Positions 53,163-60,812 of a stretch of DNA of 64,000 nt are shown here, piece after piece. This stretch comes from Gemmatimonadota bacterium (lineage in GTDB: Bacteria; Gemmatimonadota; Gemmatimonadetes; Longimicrobiales; Gaopeijiaceae). The stretch is taken from contig JAWKQN010000012.1 in the NCBI GenBank assembly GCA_041390125.1, positions 124,001 through 188,000 of the forward strand, read 5' to 3'. The number at the start of each line of letters is the position of its first letter. Positions within the stretch are counted from its first letter, which is position 1. Both the position numbers and the translations under genes were made by a program. Below the pieces are notes generated by a model that did not search any database, was not told where the DNA came from, and saw only the letters and a list, made by a program, of their open reading frames with translations.

Positions 53163-54280
53163 GGCGCGCCCATCCCGGCATGCGCGTCGTGCGCGGCGTG
53201 TCCGGCCGCCGGTTGCCCTCCCGGCCAGCGCTCCGCCACCAGCGCGCGCGCGCCCTGCCAGTCGAGCGCACGCCCGCCGTGCTGCGCGCGCGCGCGGTCG
53301 CGCGCCGACTCGGAGGCGAACGCCACCAGGCCCAGGCCCATCGGTGAGCCCAGGCCGGCGCTCTCCAGGTAGTGGGCGGACCCGGCCTCGACCAGGCCAT
53401 CCGCGGAGGACCGGTCCCGCACCCACAGGGAGCCGGAGTCGGCATCCGGGTCGTGGTCCAGCCACGCCACCATGCACTCGATCGAATCGAAGACGTAGAT
53501 GCGACCCCGTGTGCCGATGGCCTCGGCACCGCCCCCGTCGTCCGCGACGGTCATGTGGCAGCGCTCACAGACGTCGGTCCCCACGGCCAGGGGGCGCGGT
53601 CCGGGTGCGCCGCACGCGCCCATCCCGACCGCGAGCACGGACAGGGCGGCCGCGGCGGGAAGCGCCGCGCCCCGGGCGCGCGGGCGTCGGACACGCGGTC
53701 CCCGACCGGTCCGCAGCTCCGAGGTGGCGACAGCCACGGCGGTGACGCCCACCATCACCAGGATCCAGCCGCCGGCGCCCGGCCAGGAGTGGGCCGTGAA
53801 GTTCAGGATCTGCCGCGAGCCCAGCAGGGGGGGCTGATAGCTCATCCCGGGGATCTTGATGATCGCGTGCTCCTCGTCCAGGTTGTGCCCGTAGTCGTGC
53901 TCCCAACGGTAGAAGTCGGCGAGGCCGACGACCGCGATGAGCAGGTAGCCTGCCGTCCAGACGTACAGCGCCTTGCGGCGACCCAGCGCCGCCACTGCCA
54001 CGCCCCCCGCCAGCAGCGCGCCCACCAGCCAGGGCATCCACACGAGCTCCGGGATGGACTCGGGCTCGATGCGGCGCATGCCGATGTAGTGGTTCAGGTT
54101 GTTGATGTTGCCGAGGTCGTTGGGCTTCTTCCCCTCGATGGTGTTCACGCGGATCACCATGCCCAGCCCCTCCGGGTACTGCGGGGCTTCCAGGTCGATG
54201 GTCCACACCGGGAGCGCGAAGACCAGGCCCAGCGCCAACGCGGCCACCAGCACCAGGATCCGGCTCGCTCGGGTCATCAT
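53159..54280 (-). CDS. nosL: NosL copper chaperone fused to an N-terminal membrane domain
   Basis: 373 residues from ATG 54280 (GAGGAA upstream). Residues 1-200 hold four hydrophobic helices (7-26, 84-101, 104-122, 170-187) with a conserved-looking extracytoplasmic loop (GMVIRVNTIEGKKPNDLGNINNLNHYIGM). Residues 206-223 are a fifth hydrophobic stretch ending VGMGAC, a lipobox-like sequence now internal. NosL proper follows: DVCERCHM (238-243), the copper-binding site, and FDSIECMVAWLD. In other clade II nos clusters the membrane part is usually a separate gene. The fusion is continuous with no frameshift. NosL delivers copper to apo-NosZ. Confidence 0.85.
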   Translation of the reverse strand: MMTRASRILVLVAALALGLVFALPVWTIDLEAPQYPEGLGMVIRVNTIEGKKPNDLGNINNLNHYIGMRRIEPESIPELVWMPWLVGALLAGGVAVAALGRRKALYVWTAGYLLIAVVGLADFYRWEHDYGHNLDEEHAIIKIPGMSYQPPLLGSRQILNFTAHSWPGAGGWILVMVGVTAVAVATSELRTGRGPRVRRPRARGAALPAAAALSVLAVGMGACGAPGPRPLAVGTDVCERCHMTVADDGGGAEAIGTRGRIYVFDSIECMVAWLDHDPDADSGSLWVRDRSSADGLVEAGSAHYLESAGLGSPMGLGLVAFASESARDRARAQHGGRALDWQGARALVAERWPGGQPAAGHAAHDAHAGMGAP

Positions 54281-54344
54281 GATCGGTTCCTCGAGATCGG
54301 GGTCGGGCCGGGGGACGGACGGGCCGCCCCCCGGCACAGGGAAA

Positions 54345-56330
54345 TCACTGCGTCGTCCACGTCCCGCCGGTGCCCCAGCGCAGCGTCGTGCTCGAGCCGG
54401 TGGGAGACACCCGGACGTAGCCCTGCATCTCCTGGTGGAGCGCGGAGCAGAAGTCCGTGCAGTAGAAGGGGTAGATCCCCGCCGACTCCGGCACCCACTT
54501 CAGGGTCCGGGTCTGACCCGGCATCACGAGCAGCTCGGCGTTGTTGGCGCCGAAGGCGGCGAAGCCGTGCGGCACGTCCCAGTCCTGCTCGAGGTTCGTG
54601 ACGTGGAAGTAGACTTCGTCGCCGACGCGGATGCCTTCGATGTTGTCGGGCGCGAAGTGGCTGCGGATCGCCGTCATGTAGACGTGCACCTCGGTGCCGC
54701 GCCGTTCCACGCGCGCTTCCGCCTCCGACCGTGTCGCATACGGGTTGTGGTTGTTCGCCAGCTCGAAGAACTGGACCTGCTGATCGCGGATCACGTCGGC
54801 GGCGATCGCCTGCGCGTAGTGCGGCTCGCCCTGCGTCGGGAAGTCCAGCAGCAGACGCATCTTGTCACCGCTGATGTCGATGAGCTGCGCCGCGTGGGCC
54901 AGCTCGGGACCGGTCGGCAGGTACCGGTCCTTGGTGATCTTGTTGAGCGCCACCAGGTACTTGCCGGCGGGCTGGCGCGAGTCGCCGCCCGGGATCATCA
55001 GGTGCCCGACCGAATAGTAGACCGGGATGCGGTCGACGACCTGCCAGGTGCCGATCTCCCACTTCACGATCTCGGAGGAGATGAACGCCGTGGTGTAGGC
55101 GTACCCCCGCCCGTCGAACTCCGTGTGGAGCGGCCCCAGGCCCGCGTTCTCGACTTCACCCGCGATGATGCTCTCGTAGCGGAGGACCGGGATCCCGTCC
55201 ACGGTGTCCTCGAAGTCCTGCGCGTCGATGGCCGCGATCATCTTCTGGAACGAGTGCACGGGGATGACGGTAGCCAGCTTCCCGCCCGCCACGATGTACT
55301 CGCCCGTGGGATCGACGTCGACGCCGTGGGGAGACTTGGGCGTCGGTAGGAAGTAGACCATGTCGCTGCAGTCGGTGGGCTCCATGATCCGGACGGAGCG
55401 GATCTCCTCCGATTCGGCGATGTGCTGCTCGTTGAGCTGGTTGTGGCGGTAGCGGATGCCGTCGTCCGTCCGTCCGGCGCCTTCCGCGATGCACTGCTCG
55501 GCCCGGCGCCAGTTCACGGCCGCGACGAAGTCCTTGTCCTTGCGGGAGGCGTTGATCTCCAGGAGTGTGTGTTCTTCCTCCGAGTTGTACGAGGTGAAGA
55601 ACATCCACCCATCGGAGGGCCCCTTGCCGGCGTGGGCCAGGTCGTAGTTGTATCCAGGCACCAGGATCTGGAAGGCGACCTTCATCTCACCCGGCTCGTT
55701 GGCGCGGATGAAGCTCAGGGTGCCCTTGAAGTTGCCGCGGTACTCCTCGATGGAGATGTCGCGGTTGGGGATCGGAACGCTGAAGCGGGTGGACGCCACC
55801 AGGTAGTCGGAGTTCGGCGTGATGAAGGGCGAGCCGTGGTTCCCGGCGGAGTTCGGGATCTCCACGATCTCGGTCGTCTCGAACGTCGTCAGATCGATGC
55901 GCGCGACCCGGGGCGTGTTGTTCCCGTTGATGAAGATCCAACGTCCGTCCGGCACGCCGTCCGTCATGGACAGCTCGGGGTGGTGCGCGTCGTCCCACGG
56001 CACGAACCCGTGGCTGGTCTCCAGCATGGCGCGCGTCTCCTCCGCGTAGCCCCACCCGTTCTCGGGGAACTGGCTGAAGACGGGCACCGTCTTGAGCAGA
56101 CGCCCGGACGGCAGGCCCATCACCGTGAGGTTGCCGCTGAAGCCCCCCGACATGAAGGCATAGAACTCGTCGTACTCGCCCGGCGCGACGTAGACGGCCC
56201 GCGCCGCGTCCGACATGTCGCCCGCTCCCAGCGCGGTGCCGGAGCCACCGGCCGAGCAGGCGTAGGCGCCCACCGAACCCAGCGTCATGACGACGCCGGC
56301 GAGGGCCAGGGTGCTGCGTGAGCGGATCAT
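54345..56330 (-). CDS. nosZ: Clade II nitrous oxide reductase
   Basis: 661 residues from ATG 56330 (AGGAGAC upstream). It reduces N2O to N2 in the periplasm. A Sec-type signal (RSRSTLALAGVVMTLGSVGAYAC), not a Tat one, marks clade II. The N-terminal propeller carries CuZ-region motifs (HGFVPWDDAHHPELS, GNNTPRVARID, STRFSVPIPNRD, GPLHTEFDGRGYAYTTAF). The C-terminal cupredoxin domain has the CuA motif C624-x3-C628-x3-H632-x2-M635 (CTDFCSALHQEM). Adjacent nosL, nosD, nosF and nosY genes confirm the assignment. Confidence 0.97.
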   Translation of the reverse strand: MIRSRSTLALAGVVMTLGSVGAYACSAGGSGTALGAGDMSDAARAVYVAPGEYDEFYAFMSGGFSGNLTVMGLPSGRLLKTVPVFSQFPENGWGYAEETRAMLETSHGFVPWDDAHHPELSMTDGVPDGRWIFINGNNTPRVARIDLTTFETTEIVEIPNSAGNHGSPFITPNSDYLVASTRFSVPIPNRDISIEEYRGNFKGTLSFIRANEPGEMKVAFQILVPGYNYDLAHAGKGPSDGWMFFTSYNSEEEHTLLEINASRKDKDFVAAVNWRRAEQCIAEGAGRTDDGIRYRHNQLNEQHIAESEEIRSVRIMEPTDCSDMVYFLPTPKSPHGVDVDPTGEYIVAGGKLATVIPVHSFQKMIAAIDAQDFEDTVDGIPVLRYESIIAGEVENAGLGPLHTEFDGRGYAYTTAFISSEIVKWEIGTWQVVDRIPVYYSVGHLMIPGGDSRQPAGKYLVALNKITKDRYLPTGPELAHAAQLIDISGDKMRLLLDFPTQGEPHYAQAIAADVIRDQQVQFFELANNHNPYATRSEAEARVERRGTEVHVYMTAIRSHFAPDNIEGIRVGDEVYFHVTNLEQDWDVPHGFAAFGANNAELLVMPGQTRTLKWVPESAGIYPFYCTDFCSALHQEMQGYVRVSPTGSSTTLRWGTGGTWTTQ

Positions 56331-56371
56331 CGAGAGGTCTCCTTGTGCGTGTTGGCTCGTGGGGGACGGGT

Positions 56372-56926
56372 TCAGAGCCCGCCCGCGCCGTTCGAGGCCG
56401 GGGTGGGGGAAGCCAGGGTGTCCATCTGCACGGTGCGCAGGTACTCGAGGATGGCCCGCGCCTCCGCGGGGTCGGTCACCTGCACCGGCATGGGTGTGTA
56501 GAACTGCGCCAGGAGCTCGCGCACCTGGGGATGGCGTTGCACCATCTCGTTGGCGTTGAGGATCATGTTCATGACGTATTCGGGGCGACGCCGTGCGAGC
56601 ACGGTCCCGAGGCGCGGGCCGACGTAGCGGTCCTCGATCTTGTGGCAGGCGGAGCACTTCGTGACGAAGGCTCCCTCACCCGTCGCCGCGAGCGCCGCAT
56701 CCACGTCGTCCAGGGTCAGATCGCGGATGGGACCGAGGCCCTGGTCCAGCTCCACCTGCGAGAGCGCACCGGCGTCGGAGGCGGACGTCACCTCGGCGGC
56801 GCTGTCGGCGGGGGCGGCGTCCGCCGCGGGCTCGGCCCCGCAGGCCGCCAGCAGCAGCGCGGCCGCCAGGCGGAGGATGGAGGGGCTGCGACGGCGCAGC
56901 CGACGGAAGTGGATCGGGACGTTCAT
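56372..56926 (-). CDS. Lipoprotein c-type cytochrome of the nos operon
   Basis: 184 residues from ATG 56926. The lipobox LLAAC puts the lipid on C29, and a low-complexity Ala/Asp linker follows. One haem site, CSACH (91-95), is present. Sixth-ligand methionines are possible at 127 (NANEMVQ) and in TPMPV. It is a monohaem cytochrome c tethered to the membrane, likely the electron donor to NosZ, which is encoded 41 bases downstream. Its start overlaps the Rrf2 stop by four bases (ATGA). Confidence 0.9.
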   Translation of the reverse strand: MNVPIHFRRLRRRSPSILRLAAALLLAACGAEPAADAAPADSAAEVTSASDAGALSQVELDQGLGPIRDLTLDDVDAALAATGEGAFVTKCSACHKIEDRYVGPRLGTVLARRRPEYVMNMILNANEMVQRHPQVRELLAQFYTPMPVQVTDPAEARAILEYLRTVQMDTLASPTPASNGAGGL

Positions 56927-57351
56927 CGTGGGTTCCGGTCGGTGGTGGAGTCCGGGGTCCGACCGAGGAGGTCGGCCACCGTGGTGTGGGTGAGGGGTCC
57001 GAGGCGGGCCGCGGTCAGCGCCGTCCAGCGGGTGTGCGCCGCGCAGGGGTTCCGGGGATCGCAGGCCCCGCCCAGCAGGCAGCGCCCCTGGGTGCCCAGC
57101 TCCTGGAACGGCGCGAGCACACGCGCCACGGGGATCGCCGTGGCCGGGAGGGCCAGGCGGAAGCCGCCCCCCGCGCCGCGGGAGGACGTCAACAGGCCTT
57201 CCTGGCGGAGCCGGTGGAGGGTCTTGGCGAGGTAGTTGGAGGGGATCCCCAGCTCCTCCGCCATCGACGCCGCGGGGAGCGGACCGTGGCCGTTCCGTTG
57301 CGCCAGCAGCAGGACCGCCTGCAGCGCGTACATCCCGGTCCGTGAGAGCAT
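56923..57351 (-). CDS. Rrf2-family iron-sulfur regulator of the nos operon
   Basis: 142 residues from ATG 57351. Winged helix TGMYALQAVLLLAQRNGHGPLPAASMAEELGIPSNYLAKTLHRLRQEGLLTSSRGAGGGFRLALP, then three cysteines C91-x5-C97-x5-C103 (CLLGGACDPRNPC). It is the first gene of the operon and overlaps the cytochrome gene. NsrR-type members lose DNA binding when NO damages their iron-sulfur cluster. The palindromes just upstream are its likely binding sites. NO, oxygen or iron-sulfur state could each be the signal. Confidence 0.9.
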   Translation of the reverse strand: MLSRTGMYALQAVLLLAQRNGHGPLPAASMAEELGIPSNYLAKTLHRLRQEGLLTSSRGAGGGFRLALPATAIPVARVLAPFQELGTQGRCLLGGACDPRNPCAAHTRWTALTAARLGPLTHTTVADLLGRTPDSTTDRNPR

Positions 57352-57401
57352 GGCCCCTCCCTTGTCGCCGGTGGGCCCCCGTGGTCCACCATTTCGGTTA
57401 A

Positions 57402-57419
57402 TCGGATGATAAAATCCGA
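57402..57419. promoter_or_regulatory. Palindrome TCGGA-N8-TCCGA upstream of the nos operon, site 1
   Basis: The site reads TCGGATGATAAAATCCGA. It extends to perfect 8-bp arms, AATCGGAT at 57400-57407 and ATCCGATT at 57414-57421, with a six-base AT-rich spacer. It is centred about 60 bases before the Rrf2 start, where a promoter would be expected. The spacing and symmetry fit a dimeric Rrf2 regulator. Confidence 0.65.
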
Positions 57420-57467
57420 TTTAAGCCGCCTCTGTCGGGAGGGGCGCGCGGCGGGTGTACGGAAAAA

Positions 57468-57485
57468 TCGGACAGACAGATCCGA
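57468..57485. promoter_or_regulatory. Palindrome TCGGA-N8-TCCGA upstream of the nos operon, site 2
   Basis: TCGGACAGACAGATCCGA repeats the arms and the eight-base spacing of site 1, 66 bases further upstream. The arms are shorter (five bases). Having two sites of the same form in one intergenic region strengthens the case for an operator pair. Confidence 0.5.
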
Positions 57486-57560
57486 ATAGAAGCGCGTCCC
57501 GACGGAAGAGGAGGCCCCGGGGACCGGTCCGCACGAGGGCGCGGACGGCGGGTCGTCCAC

Positions 57561-57584
57561 CGCCACCGCCGGGCGGCGGTGGCG
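57561..57584 (-). terminator. Hairpin after the GNAT gene
   Basis: CGCCACCGCC pairs with GGCGGTGGCG over a four-base loop, three bases past the GNAT stop on the minus strand. A perfect 10-bp stem without a T tract. It separates this operon from the nos promoter region. Confidence 0.65.
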
Positions 57585-57587
57585 GCG

Positions 57588-58073
57588 CTAGCGCTCGGTT
57601 CCGGAAGGCTGAGGGTGGGCAGGCGCCTCGGGGACGAGCGTCTTCCGCAGACAGACGATGTGCTCGACCTCCTGGAATCCACGGTCCCGGTGGAAGCCGA
57701 GGCTGGCCGCGTTGTCGGGTGTGCAGTCCGACGCCATCTCGACGAGGCCGCGGGAACGCGCCCACGCCTCGGCCGCCTCCAGGAGGCGGGCGGCCACGCC
57801 GTGGCGCCGCACGTCGGGCTCGGTCCAGATCCCTTCCACGTATCCCACCGGGGTGCTGAGGCAGCCTTCCGCGTAGCTGCGGGTGCCGGCCTCACAGAAT
57901 CCGACGAGTGCGCCCCGCGCGTCCTCGGCGACGAGGCAGATCCCGTCCGGCCGGTCGCGGAACCAGGCGTCGATCTCCGCGCGCTCCGGCGCAGGCTCGC
58001 CGTACAGCGCACAGCGCATGCGATGCCACGGCTCCGCGTCTCCGGGGCGCACCGGTCGGATCGTCAGCTCCAC
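57588..58073 (-). CDS. GNAT acetyltransferase, AAC(6')-like
   Basis: 161 residues from ATG 58073. The GNAT fold is shown by LTIRPVRPGDAEPWHRMRCALYG, the central GYVEGIWTEPDVRRHGVAARLLEAAEAWARSRG (acetyl-CoA loop RRHGVA) and FHRDRGFQEVEHIVCLRKTL. The pattern of the first and last segments is that of aminoglycoside 6'-N-acetyltransferases of the AAC(6')-Ig/Iaa group. That does not prove drug resistance, since many homologues have other amine substrates. It is the last gene of a five-gene operon. Confidence 0.75.
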   Translation of the reverse strand: MELTIRPVRPGDAEPWHRMRCALYGEPAPERAEIDAWFRDRPDGICLVAEDARGALVGFCEAGTRSYAEGCLSTPVGYVEGIWTEPDVRRHGVAARLLEAAEAWARSRGLVEMASDCTPDNAASLGFHRDRGFQEVEHIVCLRKTLVPEAPAHPQPSGTER

Positions 58074-58083
58074 GGCGTCCCCA

Positions 58084-58413
58084 CTACTTCCGTCGCGGGC
58101 GGCGGATCATCTCGTAGCTCCCCTCGATGAGCGCCTCGAGGTGCGGCCAGTCGATGGGTGCGTCCACGCGCAACGACACCCATCCATGCTGGCCCACGAA
58201 GGGGCTCGAGAAGAAGCGGGGGTCCTGGAGCAGGACGCCCTGCATCGGCAGCCCGACCTTCATGGAGATCGAGTCGCCCCCTCCCATGTCCCCGGTGCCG
58301 CAGAAGATCTTGTTGCGCACCCTGAACTGGACGTGGCCCCACGTGTCGGTCTCGTGCGCGTCTGGAAGGGCCAGACAGAACGCCCGCAGCCGCTTCAGGA
58401 TGTGCCCGTCCAT
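58084..58413 (-). CDS. MmcQ/YjbR-family protein
   Basis: 109 residues from ATG 58413, overlapping the aminotransferase 3' end by 19 bases. The sequence LKRLRAFCLALPDAHETDTWGHVQFRVRNKIFCGTGDMGG and the later LRVDAPIDWPHLEALIEGSYEMI are those of the YjbR family, which has a CyaY-like fold and is sometimes annotated as DNA-binding. No role can be assigned here. Confidence 0.88.
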   Translation of the reverse strand: MDGHILKRLRAFCLALPDAHETDTWGHVQFRVRNKIFCGTGDMGGGDSISMKVGLPMQGVLLQDPRFFSSPFVGQHGWVSLRVDAPIDWPHLEALIEGSYEMIRRPRRK

Positions 58414-59588
58414 TCGCTCGCGAGCTCCACCACGCGCTCCACGTCGGCGTGGTCGTTGTAACCATGGAGAGAGAAGCGCAGCACGCCCTTGCGCACCGAG
58501 AAATGCACGTCCCGCGCGCTCAGGTGGTCGTAGAGCGCCTGCATGCGCGGGTCGTCCACCGTGTCGTGGCGGCCTCCCCCGCTGACGCCGACCGCCACGA
58601 TGTGGCCCAGGTCCGGTTCGGGCGCCCCGCCCACGACCGGGAGGTCCAGGTCCAGCAACCCGACGGCGAGCGCGCGCGCCAGGTCGCGCACGTGCGCCTC
58701 GATGGTGCGGGTCCCGATCTCCTCCAGCAGCGCGAGCGCCGCCTCGGCCGCGATGACGCCCAGGTAGTTGTAGTTGCCCACGTCGAAGCGCCGGGCTCCG
58801 CGCGCATACCGGAAGTCCTGGTCCACCAGCTCCGTCTCGTGCGCGTCCTCCGGGAGGTCCACGCCGAAGCGCGCCAGCGCCGCGGGAGCGAGCCGTTCGG
58901 CCGCCTCGGCGCGGCAGTAGAGGAAGCCCATGCCGTAGCAGGCCATCAGCCCCTTCTGGGTGGCCACCGCGAGCGCGTCGACGCCCAGGTCGCGGACGTC
59001 CGTGTGCAGGATCCCGACGGACTGGGCCGCGTCCACCAGCAGGAAGACTCCGCGCTCGCGGCAGACCGCGGAGAGGGCCCGGACGTCCGTGACGAACCCG
59101 GGCGAGAACGAGACCGTGGGGACGGTGAGCAGGCGGGTGCGGGCGTCGATGCGCGCGAGCATGTCCTCGACCGGGATGCGCCCCCCGACGGGCGCGACCG
59201 TGCGGACCTCGACGCCGTGACGGTGCCGGACGTTGTACCAGGGGAAGACGTTGGCGGGATGCTCCAGCTCGGGGCAGAGCACCACGTTGTCTCCCGGCTG
59301 CCAGTCGACGGCGCCCGCGATCATGTTGATGCCGTCCGAGACGTTCTTGGCGAACGCCACCTCGTCCGGGCTGTCCGCGCCGATCAGGCGCGCGAAGCGC
59401 GCGCGTGTGCTCTCCGTGCGCTCGAAGAGCCCCTGTTTGTCCCAGGCGTAGCCCATGCGCACGTCCAGGTACCCGTCGATGGCGGCGCGCACCGGTGCGG
59501 CCATGAGGCCGCGCTGGGCCACGTTCATGAACGTGCCGTGGCCGAGGGCGGGGAAGAGGCCACGGAAGGCCGTGGGATCCAGGGTCAT
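58395..59588 (-). CDS. Class V PLP-dependent aminotransferase
   Basis: 397 residues from ATG 59588, overlapping the symporter stop by four bases. The PLP lysine is K212 in AVATQKGLMA. Other class V elements are FAKNVSDGINMIAGAV, CPELEHPANVFPWYN, VPTVSFSPGFVTDV and LVDAAQSVGILHTDV (the aspartate that holds the PLP ring nitrogen). The group includes cysteine desulfurase-like and isopenicillin epimerase-like enzymes; there is no clear active-site cysteine loop, so an aminotransferase, epimerase or lyase role is more likely than sulfur transfer. Confidence 0.85.
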   Translation of the reverse strand: MTLDPTAFRGLFPALGHGTFMNVAQRGLMAAPVRAAIDGYLDVRMGYAWDKQGLFERTESTRARFARLIGADSPDEVAFAKNVSDGINMIAGAVDWQPGDNVVLCPELEHPANVFPWYNVRHRHGVEVRTVAPVGGRIPVEDMLARIDARTRLLTVPTVSFSPGFVTDVRALSAVCRERGVFLLVDAAQSVGILHTDVRDLGVDALAVATQKGLMACYGMGFLYCRAEAAERLAPAALARFGVDLPEDAHETELVDQDFRYARGARRFDVGNYNYLGVIAAEAALALLEEIGTRTIEAHVRDLARALAVGLLDLDLPVVGGAPEPDLGHIVAVGVSGGGRHDTVDDPRMQALYDHLSARDVHFSVRKGVLRFSLHGYNDHADVERVVELASEWTGTS

Positions 59589-60784
59589 CGCTTCTCCTCG
59601 GAGTGGGCGACGATGGCCGTGCCGACCATGTCGCCCATCACGTTGATGGTGGTGCTGCCCATGTCGATCAGACGATAGATGCCGCCCACGATGGCCGCGA
59701 TCTCCGGCGGGAGCTGGAATGCCTGCACGAAGATCAGCGCGACCACCAGGCCGCCGCCCGGGATGCCGCCGGATCCTTCGGACAGCAGGAGGCCGATCAG
59801 CACGATCGTGACCTGGGTGGCCAGATCGAACTCGAGACCGACCGCCTGGGCCGTGAAGAGCAATACGACCGACAGCATGATGGACGTGCCGTCCTTGTTG
59901 ATCTGCGCGCCCAACGGCAGGGTGAAGCCGTAGACGCGCTCGGGCAGCTTGAGCCGGGTGCCGGCCAGGTCCATCGCCACGGCCAGGCTGGCGAGCGAGC
60001 TGCAGGTGGCCGCGGTCGTGGCCCAGAGCGGACCCGTCTCCCTCAGGAAGGGCCAGGGGCGTCGCGGCGTCAGGAGGCGTAGCAGCGTCAGGTAGACGAA
60101 CACCATCACGAGCTGTGCGCCCCATACGGCCAACAGGAAGCGCGCGAGCGGACCGAAGATCTGGGCGCCGTACTGTCCGAGCGTGGCGGCGGCCAGCGCC
60201 CCGATCCCCAGCGGGGCGGTCCACATCAGGACGTCCACCAGCATCCGCAGGAGCCGCGCCACGACGTCGAAGCCCTCGCGCAGCCGGTCGCGCGGAGCCT
60301 CGGGGAGCTTGACGGTCGCGATCCCCAGCAGCACGGCGAAGACCACGATCTGCGAGACCTGCCCGTCCGCGAACGCGCGGAAGATGTTCTCGGGGATCAG
60401 GTCGAGCAGCACGTCGATCACCCGCGGAGGCACCCCGACCGTAGGGGAGGTCTCCGCGGTCAGCCGCATGCCGTCCCCCGGCCGGAGGAGGTGGGCCGCG
60501 GCGAGTCCGAGCGTGAGGGCGAGGGTGGTGGTGAGCAGGTAGTACGACACGATCTTGCCCGCGAGCCGCCCCAGCGTGCGCAGATCGGTGAGACTCGTGA
60601 TCCCCGCCAACAGATTGAAGAACACCAGCGGGATCGCCGCCATGATGAGCAGGCGGATGAACGCGTCCCCGAGGGGCTGGACCACGGTGGCGCGTTCGCC
60701 CAGGAGCAGCCCGGCCGCGGCCCCCAGGGCCATGAACACCAGGATGCGCGCGCCCAGGGAGAGCGCGCGCCACCGCTCGATCAA
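59585..60784 (-). CDS. Dicarboxylate/amino acid:cation symporter (DAACS)
   Basis: 399 residues from a TTG at 60784 (GGGAG nine bases upstream); the frame stays open further upstream into the S41-like gene, so the start is uncertain. Eight membrane segments, the serine-rich TTAATCSSLASLAVAMDLAGTRL hairpin loop, and the family signature LGAQINKDGTSIML are clear, as is NVMGDMVGTAIVAHSE at the end. It should import glutamate, aspartate or C4-dicarboxylates with sodium or protons. Co-directional with an aminotransferase, which may act on the imported amino acid. Confidence 0.9.
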   Translation of the reverse strand: MIERWRALSLGARILVFMALGAAAGLLLGERATVVQPLGDAFIRLLIMAAIPLVFFNLLAGITSLTDLRTLGRLAGKIVSYYLLTTTLALTLGLAAAHLLRPGDGMRLTAETSPTVGVPPRVIDVLLDLIPENIFRAFADGQVSQIVVFAVLLGIATVKLPEAPRDRLREGFDVVARLLRMLVDVLMWTAPLGIGALAAATLGQYGAQIFGPLARFLLAVWGAQLVMVFVYLTLLRLLTPRRPWPFLRETGPLWATTAATCSSLASLAVAMDLAGTRLKLPERVYGFTLPLGAQINKDGTSIMLSVVLLFTAQAVGLEFDLATQVTIVLIGLLLSEGSGGIPGGGLVVALIFVQAFQLPPEIAAIVGGIYRLIDMGSTTINVMGDMVGTAIVAHSEEKR

Positions 60785-60812
60785 CGCGGCCGTCTCCCTG
60801 CCAGCGGAGCCC

